DNA of 64,000 bases, taken from Circinella umbellata (Eukaryota; Mucoromycota; Mucoromycetes; Mucorales; Lichtheimiaceae). Where the stretch lies: positions 124,001 through 188,000 of the forward strand of contig JAIWNF010000057.1 in NCBI GenBank assembly GCA_025093555.1, read 5' to 3'. Shown here in pieces: positions 11,281 through 21,359 of the stretch. The first letter of the stretch is position 1. Every line of letters begins with the position of its first letter. The translations under genes and the position numbers were made by a program. The notes under the pieces were generated by a model, which was given only the letters and a program-made list of their open reading frames with translations, was not told the origin of the DNA and ran no database searches.

Positions 11281-14168
11281 ATGTCTAGTACAACGACAAA
11301 TAATAACTTGAATACTAATGACGAAGATAATTCCATTCTTCCATACCATTTTGATACACATTCGGTTTATGCTACTCATCCAGTCTCTACTCATTCACAT
11401 GGATTTTCAACTACTACCACGACTTCTATTTCTACTTCTTCTCCCATAACCACTCGGTGGCCAACAACAGCAACAACAGCAACGGATTCTTCTTCACTTT
11501 CTTCTTCATCTTCATCGAGTACTACAACTAGTTCACCACCTCATTCTTTAACTGTTGCCGAATGGGCAGGTACAAAGAAACGTTCTAATAAGAGTGAGTG
11601 TTTTATAACATTGATATTATTTTTTCAAATATATATGATTATTAACCAATTGATATGTTATATCATGGATAATGGTAATAATAATGATAATAATGGGTGA
11701 TATTGTATTTAGGTTGTACAAGTAGTTCTTATTGTTCAGATTATTCAAGTATACCCTTCCCAGAACAACATACTGCTTCTTCTTCTTCTACAACTGCTAC
11801 AACCACCACCGACGATGACTGGAAAGACGTACATCGTAATATTAAACGCATGGATCAGCTTTATGATGCAACATTTTATACATGGTTAAAATCTGAAGAT
11901 AATGTTCTTGTTACAGCCATGTATTTACATCGTATAGCAAATGAGTATCCTTTGGAACGTATTGCGAATGCTTTAAAATGGCTTGTGTCTGACTGGCGTT
12001 GGGAAAGTACAAGTATTTTGGTTCGTCATGTGACCGTGGATTGGTGTAATAAAGATGGTATGCACCCAATTTTATATTTTTTATTAATCGATGTATACTA
12101 TTTTTATATATAAATTAAGCACATTTAATAACAATTTTTAGGTGATTTTAAACGAGCTTATCTTTTACGACACTTGACACAAAATTGGGCAACACAATAT
12201 ACAGCCACATTAATTACTACAATCTTAGCAACACCACCTTACCTTTCGGCCGATAATCAACAGCGAGAACGATTTTTGAGAGCTTTTACAGAAGATTGGG
12301 ATTTTTCAAAACTTTCGGAATTCTTCATGTATATACAAAGTCGGGCTAATGTTGATTATAAATTAAAATGCGTCATGCTGCAGGAAGCCGCAAGACGTGA
12401 ACGTGAAACTCTTAGTGCGAAATTAAACAATCGAAAAAAACGTAATAAGATCCGACAGGATAGTAGTAGTAATAGTAAACAAAAGCAACAGCAAGAAAAG
12501 GATAAGACTGATCATGCAGTTACTTTATCAGCATCAACAACAGAGATTATAAATGACCAAGTTCATCATAATCTGCAACAACAACAACAACAACAGGAAC
12601 AAAAAGACAACAACGATGATAATGAGGAATCTATGAACTTGGATTACCATTCGAATGAAGCAATACCAAGTAGTAGTAGTAGTAGTAGTAGTAATAATAA
12701 GAATAAGAATAATAATAGTAGTAGTAGTAGTAGCGAATTGATGGAAAAACAACAAAAGGATAATGATGAAAAAGGTTGCATGGAGTTACAGATGAGTAGT
12801 ACAAATAGTACATACAGTGATGATTCTTGCTTGGATTCTTCTGCACCAGTAATGCCTAACAACAATTATAGTAACCGAGCATCAGAAGAAGAAAACACAC
12901 TAACGACAACAGCAGTAGCAACGACGACAACTACAACACCTGCATCTTCCTCCTCAGAACCATCATCTTCTCTTATAACACCGACAACTACAACAGCAAT
13001 GGACACTATTTCCACAAATGTTGTCATCCCCGCCACCACCTCTGCTTCGTCTTCCTCCTCCTCATCTTCCCCCTCTTGGCGGCACCATCATCGTCGAACG
13101 TCAAGTAATGATATAGCGGATATGAACAGAAGATTTCGATTATCAAGATCTGAGTTGGAAAAAGAAAAAGTAGAAGATGTGATTGTATCCTCTTCTGCAA
13201 GTGTGGGTTGTATGTCTAGTAATGCTTCGCCAGGCCCTTCCCCCTCTACCTCAGCTTCCACTGTCAATCCGTCTTCATCCTCATCTATTTTGCCATCTAC
13301 AGGTACCACCAATGCCATCACTCCTTCAACTGCTAGCACAAATAAACGTGCAACTACTCCTGATCATTCGTACCACCATCATCACATTTGTTGTGCAACT
13401 ACAGTAACTACCTCCACTAGTAGCTGTAGTGGTACATCATCCGTATCGAACAGTAATCAAAATGGTAGTAGTAATAGTAGTCATGGGGATAATAACAACA
13501 TTGATTCCATCAATTGTTCTTGCTCATGTTACAATGATAGTAGTCATGGTGATCATTCTTCCCGACATCATCATCAGCATCATTCTCATCATGCTATTGT
13601 TAGTGCTCCGAATGATTGCGTCAGTGCTAGCGGCATTGGAAGTGATTTGTCCCACCTGCACCTGTCTCGTGTCACAACAACTAATGCAACAACAGTATCC
13701 ACCCATCTTTCTCATCACCACCATTACCATCATCATCCTTCTTCTTCTCCTTCCTGTCATCATCACCACCATCATCATTCTACTTCTGGAAATCTATCCG
13801 CTACAACAACTTCTGCAACATCATCATCGTCAGCATCAACAACAACAGCAACACCTGCTGTTATGGATGTATTTACTCAATGTTATCAAACGACGACTTC
13901 AAGTAGTGCAGCAGCTACAACTTCTACATCCCATTTACAAGTACGTAATTTTCGACTTCGTCGTCGATCTAGTTCAAGTTCGTCTACAACATCTACTGGA
14001 TCTACCACAGGAGGTTCATCCTCTACTACTACTACCAACCATCCTACTTCAAATACACAAATAGAAGAGGATGGACCATCCAACAACAACAGCAATAATA
14101 ATAATTTGAAAAAACGAAATACACCTGTGAATAATAATCAGGATAATAATACCACATTTTATCGATAA
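11281..14168 (+). CDS. Ser/Thr/His-rich orphan with conserved-looking helical core (894 aa)
   Basis: Three exons (11281-11593, 11713-12057, 12142-14168) join in phase to 894 residues. Residues 1-125 are a Ser/Thr-rich leader. Residues about 130-275 are the only part of normal complexity: a helical region containing YDATFYTWLKSEDNVLVTAM, ALKWLVSDWRWESTSILVRH and FTEDWDFSKLSEFFMYI, ending in a basic patch (RKKRNKIR). Two stretches (LVSDWRW and FTEDWDF, each followed by a hydrophobic helix) look like repeats of one unit, which hints at an alpha-solenoid; this is inference. The remaining 600 residues are homopolymer-rich: Gln, Ser, Asn and Thr runs, several His runs near residues 385-395 and 495-555, and a late basic patch FRLRRRSSS. 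No family is recognised. A regulatory or RNA/DNA-associated scaffold is possible, but nothing proves it. Confidence 0.72.
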
Positions 14169-14320
14169 AAAAAAATAAAAGAAACAATAAGAAAAATAAA
14201 AAATAATAAACAACCATTCAATTTTTTTGTTTTCTGAATATAGTTTTTATTCAATAGATGAAGAAAAAAGGGGGAAGAGGGAAAAAAAAGGAATAGTAAT
14301 TTATGTTTATTTAAATAAAA

Positions 14321-15022
14321 TTATTCATTCCCTTGTTCAAGGTCACGATGTCTAGGTCGATTATCCATTGTATATCCCATAGAGGCTTGTAACGAATTTC
14401 TTCTTAATTGCTCATTACTTTGACGTCGATCCGCTGTTGCCATCTCTGCTGAATCCTAATATAATATGTATAGATAGTTTTTATTTATTTTTGTATTAGT
14501 ATTAATACGTTTCTTTTTGTATATACTTGATATGATTTATATATGTACGTACCATACTTGCAAATTCCATAGGATCTACTTCTCCAGTTAATACACGTTG
14601 ACTTAATGGATTTTGTCGATCTTTGAGGTTCAAAATATGAGAACGTATAGACTCTTTATATCCATTATTTATTTCACCATCATTTAATTCATAAATGGCG
14701 TTTTCAATAGATTTCGCTAATGTCTGTAGATTGTCTGTGCGTAATCATATTATGTAAATGAAAAAAAAAAAAGATAGTTAAAATAGGGGGATTCACGAAC
14801 AAAAAAAATTGGGTACGTAATTGTTATTACCTTCTCCTTCTTCATTTTGAGTAGTAACTATATTAGCAGAACCATTCTTTTTACTTTCGAATAATGCTTT
14901 ATGTAATAAATCTTGACCTAATTTTTTTTTCCATTGTTATTATCCCCATATAAATAAATATGTTAAAATACTATATAAATATTTATATATTTATATTTAC
15001 TTTTTCGTCGCACTGATTCCAT
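14321..15022 (-). CDS. Stand-alone TFIIS central-domain (domain II) protein
   Basis: Four minus-strand exons (15001-15022, 14831-14917, 14553-14734, 14321-14455) join in phase to 141 residues. The product begins MESVRRKSQDLLHKAL and later reads YKESIRSHILNLKDRQNP, LSQRVLTGEVDPMEFASM and SAEMATADRR. This is the order of helices of the TFIIS central domain, the three-helix bundle that docks on RNA polymerase II and occurs in TFIIS, Bye1 and PHF3-type proteins. The N-terminal LW domain and the C-terminal zinc ribbon with the catalytic Asp-Glu pair are absent. The protein ends about 25 residues after the domain in a charged tail (RPRHRDLEQGNE). Without the ribbon it should not stimulate transcript cleavage. 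A Pol II-binding modulator is possible (inference), or the model misses further exons. The gene is convergent with the orphan ending at 14168, only 152 bases away. Confidence 0.78.
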
Positions 15023-15550
15023 TTGTTTTCCTTTTTAATCTTTATATAAATATGTATTGAGTACGTAGAAGAAGGTATTTCACATATCACAAGTTATAAA
15101 AAAAGAAACAATCTTTTGTATTTTTGTTCTGTTTTTCTTGACATTTTATATAAAAAAAAAGCCTGGTTTATATATGGTATGAAAAAGAAAGTTCTGAGAC
15201 CTTTGGAAACATCCAAAATTACCCGTCGGACGTTACTTGTTGAAATACATAAATTAACATGTAAATCATATTTGTTTGTTTGCTCTTTTAACACATATCA
15301 GGTTAAATATGAAACTTTTTCAATATACACTCCCCATAAAGATGATCTATATTATACCAGAATGAAAAGATAATACTCATTATTTAAAACAAAATGATGG
15401 GTGGGGAGAGAGGAAGGAAAGAAGATAAAAAAAAACAATAAAACATAACAGAGCAAAACAAGAATAAAATATAGAATAAGAATAATATAAGAATAAGTAT
15501 ACTGATGGAAAAAGATATGTCCTTTTTTTTTGTTGGGATCGTGGATACAT

Positions 15551-15577
15551 ATATATATGTGTGTGTGTGTGTGTGTA
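15551..15577 (+). repeat. AT/GT dinucleotide microsatellite
   Basis: A short AT run passes into about eight GT units in the 3' flank of the minus-strand gene ending at 15698. Confidence 0.85.
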
Positions 15578-15697
15578 TTTTTAAAGAATAATCGAGCGGT
15601 TACTAGAATGATATCATGAGGGAGAACTTTGAATGGAAGAGAAAGAAAGGTATATATATATAAACAAAGGTTTTTTTTTTGGAATTGAAATTGAATG

Positions 15698-16888
15698 TTA
15701 TACTACATCAGCCCCTTCAAAGTCAATAGGTGGAATTCGATTCGAATTTGAAAGTGGATCAATTAATTTGAGTTCTTCTTTAATTGCATTTCGAGCCACA
15801 GTATCCAATTCTTTTGTAACTAGTGTAAATATTTTCTAATTGATTATATAAATAAAAGATGAGCTTTTTATTCATCATTAAACACACACTCTCTCTTTAT
15901 TTCCTATCATACCTTTAATTTATTATCACACTTGAGTACTAATTCAAAATAAGCTTGATTACATCCTTCAGATCCAATTAATAACTTTTGATATCCTTCT
16001 ATCAAAATATCTGTTAAAGTAAAAAATGTTTCAAAATAATCTAAATCAAATGGCTAGAATTTTTTGTTCTTTAGTTTTTGTTTCTGTTTGTTTCGTTTTC
16101 CATTATATTAAGTTCTGTTTGTTTGTTTGTTTCTTCCACTTTCCACCTCTTCCAAACTTACAACATGTGGTAACAATAAATGAGTATATTCTCCATTATC
16201 ACTATAACCACCATCATCTTTCCCTCGAGCTTTTCGAAATATATTTTTCTAAATATATGAAGTTTTGTTAATAAAAAAAAAAGTGAGGATCAAAAGTAGT
16301 AAAATGTTTATATAGAGTTTTTCTTTTTTTTTTTTTACCATTTTTTGTTTTGAATGGTCATTTGTATGATATTCATATTCGTTTAATAATTGTCCTAAAG
16401 CCTTGACATAATCAGCTGTATTCATTATATCTAGAATGGTACCTAATGAAACTCCCAACATGTAAAAGTTACATGACCTAAATTAAATATTCTTTAGTGA
16501 ATATAATAATAAGCATACATAATATATATCATATATATATATATTGAGAGTTATACACCACATTCAGGTATATACTTTATTTTTCTTTTTTTTTTTACCT
16601 TCGTTGCATTTTGATGTTTGGATAGATGGAAGAAAGATCACCTTTTGTAAGTAGAATGGTATTAAACCAATGAGTATTCCCTTCATGAGCACGCCGAAGG
16701 TATCTGATGGTTGCAACACGTTTTGATACTAATTCAGAAAGATATTCATGTAAACTTGGTTGTTGTTGATTATTATTATTATTATTTATTCCTCCTCCTT
16801 GTTGTAGTTGTTGTTGTTGCTGTTGTTGCTGTGATGGTGTTGCCTGTACCATTGATTGTGCATGATATATAGATGGGCCCATTGACAT
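15698..16888 (-). CDS. Unrecognised conserved-looking protein, Gln/Asn-rich N-terminus
   Basis: Minus-strand exons: 16599-16888, 16339-16477, 16162-16248 (3' edge uncertain), about 15913-16040, 15698-15835; about 260 residues. After a Gln/Gly/Asn-rich leader (residues 15-45) the protein is of normal composition: LHEYLSELVSKRVATIRYLR, HWFNTILLTKGDLSSIY, LGVSLGTILDIMNTADYVKA, DYFETFFTLTDILIEGYQKL and KELDTVARNAIKEELKLIDP. The pattern suggests an all-helical soluble protein. I do not recognise the family. The junction between the third and fourth exons is unresolved. The strong GTAAGT donor after 16162 leaves phase 0 but the next exon is open only in phase 1, so the true donor is probably a weaker GT a little downstream in gene direction. 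A poly-T/C acceptor precedes each exon. The start codon is 94 bases from an opposite-strand small frame. Confidence 0.65.
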
Positions 16889-16981
16889 ATTTTTATTCTT
16901 AGTGTTGTATTTTAAAAAGTAGGTACCAAAAAAAGATAACTTATTGTATTCTCCCCCAAAAAAAAAACTCCTTATATTTAA

Positions 16982-17182
16982 ATGCGTATGGTTACACTAA
17001 AAAAAGTGCGCACATCTGAATTTAGATATAAATGGGATCATCCTTTAATGGATCAACGTAAATCAAAACGATTTTCTTATCGTTCAACATCTTATACATT
17101 TAATCATATTATTTTAATATGTTTTAGTCTAATTCTAAAAGCAAAAGGATTAACCTTGTATTTTCTGTTTCTTTCAACATAA
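16982..17182 (+). CDS. Questionable 66-aa basic/hydrophobic small protein
   Basis: Open frame of 66 codons, divergent from the gene starting at 16888. The first half is basic (KVRTSEFRYKWDHPLMDQRK) and the second half hydrophobic (HIILICFSLILKAKGLTLYF). The composition is less random than other short frames in the spacer, and it could be the first exon of an unresolved gene. No family is recognised and no following exon was found. Confidence 0.2.
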   Translation: MRMVTLKKVRTSEFRYKWDHPLMDQRKSKRFSYRSTSYTFNHIILICFSLILKAKGLTLYFLFLST

Positions 17183-17828
17183 TTATTGCGTAATGTTGAC
17201 ATTTATAAATTAATAAATAACAATAAACCGATGATCATAGAGTAAAAACCAAGAAAAAAAAAACGATCATTGGATCTTTGTTATAGAATAATATGTTAAT
17301 GATTATACATAATAGTACCAGGGTTATAGACAAGGGATTTGTTACTACGTAACTCCATGCTTTACGGTCCCTTTGATTTTCTTGAGAAATTGTAATATAA
17401 TTTTTTTATGAGTAGTAAAAGCCATGACAAATATCTATTACACCTTAACACTTTGAATGCGATTAATTTTATGAATTATAATAATCTTATCGAGAAGTCA
17501 TCGTGTTCAAAAAATTGAACATTATGAAAGAAAAATAAATATATATTACTTTGAGCTATGTGAAAACCATTTTCAGGGAAGAAGGATAGGGGATAATTAA
17601 CTAGGGGAGGGGTTGCGGAAATAGAGAAAACCATACATAAAATGTTGTCACTGAATTTTTCTTATCTTATTATTAAAGGAAAAACAACATGGGATGTTGA
17701 TGAAATGAAACAAAGACCGTTGTTAATAAAGAAGCTAAATATTTTTGAAAGCATTCAAAAGATCAAAACACACTTTCTTTCTTTCTCATTGTAAATACTT
17801 TTTTTAAACTTTTTACCAATTTAACATT
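17183..17828. other. Spacer upstream of the fasciclin gene
   Basis: AT-rich DNA with no supported gene. It presumably holds the promoter of the gene starting at 17829; a pyrimidine-rich stretch lies at about 17770-17815. Confidence 0.5.
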
Positions 17829-20564
17829 ATGTTGATTAGTAAAGTAATAGTGGCGATAGCCGCGATTGGTGGCACATCGGCTCAATTGATGAATTCCAAT
17901 ATTCTTCAGATTTTAAATACAACACAATTATCTCCAGCAACCAAGTTTGTGAATTTACTTCAATCTTCTAATGAATATCGTCCCATTCTGGAATTGTTAG
18001 CAAGTCCTGGTAATCATACAATTTTTGTTCCTTCAGATAAAGTATGGGAAGAACTGGAACAACAACAGAAAGAACAAGGCGGTGGTCAACAACAAAGTGG
18101 TAGCAGTAGTAGTAGTAGTAGTTTAGAACCATCAAACACCGCTTCAATTGTTCCAATGCCTTCGGATCAAACCCAGCAACCTGAGCAAGGTCAAGGCCAG
18201 GAAGGACAACAACCGGATCAACAAGGCCAAGGTCAACAACCGCAACAACAAGGAGGTCAACAATCTGAACAAGCTTCTGGTTTATTTGATACAAATGGTG
18301 CATGGATCCCATTCCCTAGGTAAGTTTGTATATATATGTAAAAATTTACGATGTATAATTTATACTTTGTTTCCCTTGTTATTACAAATATACCTGATTT
18401 CTAATGAGCTAATGTGTACTTTTCTTTTATTAAAATCAAGAAATGCACGTATTCTTCAACAACAACAACAACAACAACCGTCATCTTCCATTCTTGGTGG
18501 TAACAGTGGTACTACTGGTAATGGTGCAGCTACAACATCTCAACCTATCGGTGGTAGCACAGCATCAGGTTCTCAAGGATTCAGTTCAACACAAAGTAGT
18601 AGCGCTGGAGGCCAACAACAGGCAACGAGTAGTCAACAACAGCAACCAATTCCAACTGCCCCTACAAGACCACCCGTCAATGATTCGGAAAATCCATTTG
18701 CTCAAGGCCCATTAAAGAACTTTACTGTGCCAGATGTAATTCGTTATCATATTCTTAATGGCACTTACATGCTCAAAGATTTAGCTGATAATCAAACAGG
18801 GGTTGTCACATCCCTTTTGAATAATCAAACCGTGGCCAAAAATGGCAAGGGTTTACCTTTACTTGTTATTCATAATCAAACTGCTGCTATTGAAGCTAAT
18901 AATAACAATACTGATCAACAAAATGGTGCTGGTCAAAGTCAAGGTCAAGAAACAATGACTGATACTGCTATGCCCTCTTCCACAGAACAGCCTCAACCTA
19001 CCGATCAACCTACAGATCAAGCTCAACCTACCGATAGCGGTATGCTACCAGATCAAGATCAACCTGAACCAGATCAACCTGAACGCCAACCTGACCAGCA
19101 ACAACCTGATCAAGAACAATCATCTGACCAAAGCCAAGCACAAGGCAACCCAGGTGCTTGGTGGAAAAACCATTTATTCAAATGGGCTCTTAGCAATAAG
19201 GTGAATGAACTAGGCGAAAATACATTGCAAGATTATACTACAAACCAAACATCCAATTATACTGTGGGTAATGGTATTGAATTTGCCAACGTTACACTTT
19301 ATGATATCATAGCATCTAATGGTGTCATCCATGTTATTGATAAAGGTATTTATACTACTATTATTATTTCTATTTTTTTTTCTTCTCTTAATTCACACTA
19401 CTCTTCAAAATGCTTATTTTCTTATTGTTCATATCTCTTTTTTGTAGTCCTTACACCTCCTACTGCACCTTCTCAAGTAGCACAAAATGAAACTGAAATT
19501 TCCACTTTTAGTCGATTACTTAATCAGATTAATATTGATGGCCTTTCAAACGTAATTTGATTTGTCCTTTTTTTTGATACTTATAAAAAGAATTAACATA
19601 TAAGCTAAAAATAACAATCAACTAATGTATTATGTATATAGGTAACTGTCTTTGCACCCACCGACGAAGCTTTACAATCTTATGGAACAGATCAATTAAA
19701 TGAACATGATGTCCGTCAATTACTTGCTAACCATGTCGTCTTAAACGACGTAATTTACTCTACCAACGTTACAAATTCAACAGGTAGTCAACAACAACAG
19801 CAAGGCGGTGGTCAACAAGGCGGTGGTCAACAAGGCGGTGGTCAACAAGGCGGTGGTCAACAAGGCGGTGGTCAACAAGGCGGTGGTCAACAAGGCAGTG
19901 GTCAACAAGGTACTGGTCAACAAGGTACTGGTCAACAAGGTAGCGGTCAACAAGGTACTGGTCAACAAGGTACTGGTCAACAAGGCAGCGGCCAACAAGG
20001 CAGCAGCCAACAAGGCAGTGAGCAACAAATTAGCGGCCAACAAGGCATTGACCAACAGCAACCTGCTCCTGCTAGTCAAATGCAAAAGCGTCAGCAAACA
20101 CAGCCTTCTGATCAACAACCTCAAGGTCAAGGCCAACAAGGTCAAGACCAAGGCCAACAAGGTCAAGGCCAAGGCCAACAAGGTCAAGGTCAAGGCCAGC
20201 AAGGACAAGGTCAAGGCCAGCAAGGACAAGGTCAAGGCCAGGAAGGTCAAGGTCAAGGCCAGCAAGGTCAAGGTCAACAAGGTCAAAGTGGAGAAGGGCA
20301 ACAAGGCCAAGGACAAGGCTTTACTGTGCAAGCAGCTAATAATCAACCACTTAAGTTGCAATCTGTGGGCAATACTTCATTCACTGGTAAATTTTCTCGC
20401 TCTCTATCTCTTTTTTTTAAAAAAAATGTTTGTATGTTTTTTTTTCTCATACGTAGAGTTATACAATTATTATCTAGTTAATGGTGCTCAAGTCGTCAAA
20501 CCAAATATTTTAATGAATAATGGTGTTTTACATGTTATCGATCAAGGTAAACGAAAATTATTAC

Positions 20565-20640
<76 letters not shown>

Positions 20641-20952
20641 TTAAATAGTGAAAATATATGTGGATGGTTTGCTAATTTCTTTCTCTAAACACCCCCTCCT
20701 CTTTTTTATTTTAACTTTATACATATAACACAAACAGTCCTTGGACAACAATCTCAACAACCCCAAGGCGGTGGTGGGGGTCAACAACCTCAAGGTGGTG
20801 AACAACCTCAAGGCGGTCAACAACCTCAAGGCGGTCAACAACCTCAAGGTGGAGAACAGCCTCAAAGCGGCCAACAACCTCAAGGCGGTCAACAACCTCA
20901 AAGCGGCCAACAACCTCAAGAAGGTGGCCAACAATCCCAACCTCAACAATAA
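17829..20952 (+). CDS. Secreted two-domain fasciclin (FAS1) protein with Gln/Gly-rich repeats
   Basis: Six exons (17829-18319, 18441-19345, 19448-19551, 19642-20386, 20457-20546, 20738-20952) join in phase to 849 residues. Residues 1-19 are a signal peptide (SKVIVAIAAIGGTSA). FAS1 domain 1 starts near residue 22, has the first conserved box HTIFVPSDKVWEEL (about 60-75), and resumes near 258 with FTVPDVIRYHILNGTYML and NGVIHVIDKVLTPP (about 455). Domain 2 has NVTVFAPTDEALQSYG (about 500) and ends YYLVNGAQVV...NNGVLHVIDQVLG. Both domains are split by long Gln/Gly/Ser/Pro-rich insertions. Many N-glycosylation sequons are present (NHT, NGT, NQT, NVT, NYT). A Lys-Arg site in MQKRQQ could be cut by a Kex2-type protease. 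No GPI signal or C-terminal membrane segment is seen. FAS1 proteins act in adhesion and walls, so a secreted wall or matrix protein is likely. Confidence 0.88.
19799..20062 (+). repeat. 15-bp coding minisatellite (Gln-Gln-Gly-Gly-Gly type)
   Basis: About 17 tandem copies of a 15-base unit (CAAGGCGGTGGTCAA and variants) within exon 4 of the fasciclin gene. The first copies are identical and later ones diverge to GGTACT and GGCAGC variants. The array stays in frame and encodes Gln/Gly/Ser/Thr repeats inserted in FAS1 domain 2. Confidence 0.92.
20113..20320 (+). repeat. Second coding minisatellite (Gly-Gln units)
   Basis: Tandem GGTCAAGGCCAGCAAGGA-like units (18-24 bases) in the same exon, directly after the Lys-Arg site, encoding alternating Gly and Gln. 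Confidence 0.9.
20566..20639 (+). repeat. TTA trinucleotide microsatellite in fasciclin intron 5
   Basis: About 24 uninterrupted TTA units within the intron between 20546 and 20738. It reads open in one frame but is flanked by good splice sites, so it is intronic. Confidence 0.9.
20755..20949 (+). repeat. Third coding minisatellite (Pro-Gln-Gly-Gly-Gln-Gln)
   Basis: About ten copies of the 18-base unit CAACCTCAAGGCGGTCAA and variants form nearly the whole last exon of the fasciclin gene, giving a Gln/Pro/Gly-rich C-terminal tail. Confidence 0.9.
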
Positions 20953-21359
20953 ACTGTATAAACATATGTATAATATCATCATCAAAACCCTCCTCTTTTA
21001 GTCACTTAGAAATAAGAAAATAATATTAATAATGAATAATAAATAATAAATCATAGTAATAATTAATATAACAACGAATCATATTATATTTTTAAATAAT
21101 AATAATCATAATTTGAATCATGCATATTTATTTTAGATGTTATAATCTACAAATTGATCCTGGGAACTCAACATCTCATGATTTTGAAAAGATCGCCGAC
21201 ACAAATGTAAGCAGGATAATCAATTTTTATTGGAATCACTCTGCTATTTTTGGCTGAGTGTGAGAATTATATACTGCACTGATTCTTTTCTCTCTCTTCA
21301 TTAACATTTTTCCTCTTCACCCCCTTTATTAAACACTCCCTTAGTTACCTTTTACCCAA
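20953..21359. other. Short spacer between fasciclin and ELL genes
   Basis: AT-rich with TAA/AAT runs (about 21020-21110). A pyrimidine-rich stretch (21280-21345) precedes the ELL start. No separate gene is seen. Confidence 0.5.

Noticed and set aside
13429..14064. 211-codon frame overlapping the orphan gene in another frame
   Set aside because: Composition (Ile/Leu/Val runs) is the shifted reading of CAT/TCA/ACA repeats of the 11281-14168 gene.
19799..20062. CRISPR-like array
   Set aside because: Units are directly adjacent coding repeats with no spacers, in a eukaryotic gene.
19777..20361. Minus-strand Leu-rich and alternative plus-strand Lys/Ala/Val-rich frames over the fasciclin exon
   Set aside because: They are shadow frames of the in-frame Gln/Gly coding repeats; the spliced fasciclin frame explains the region.
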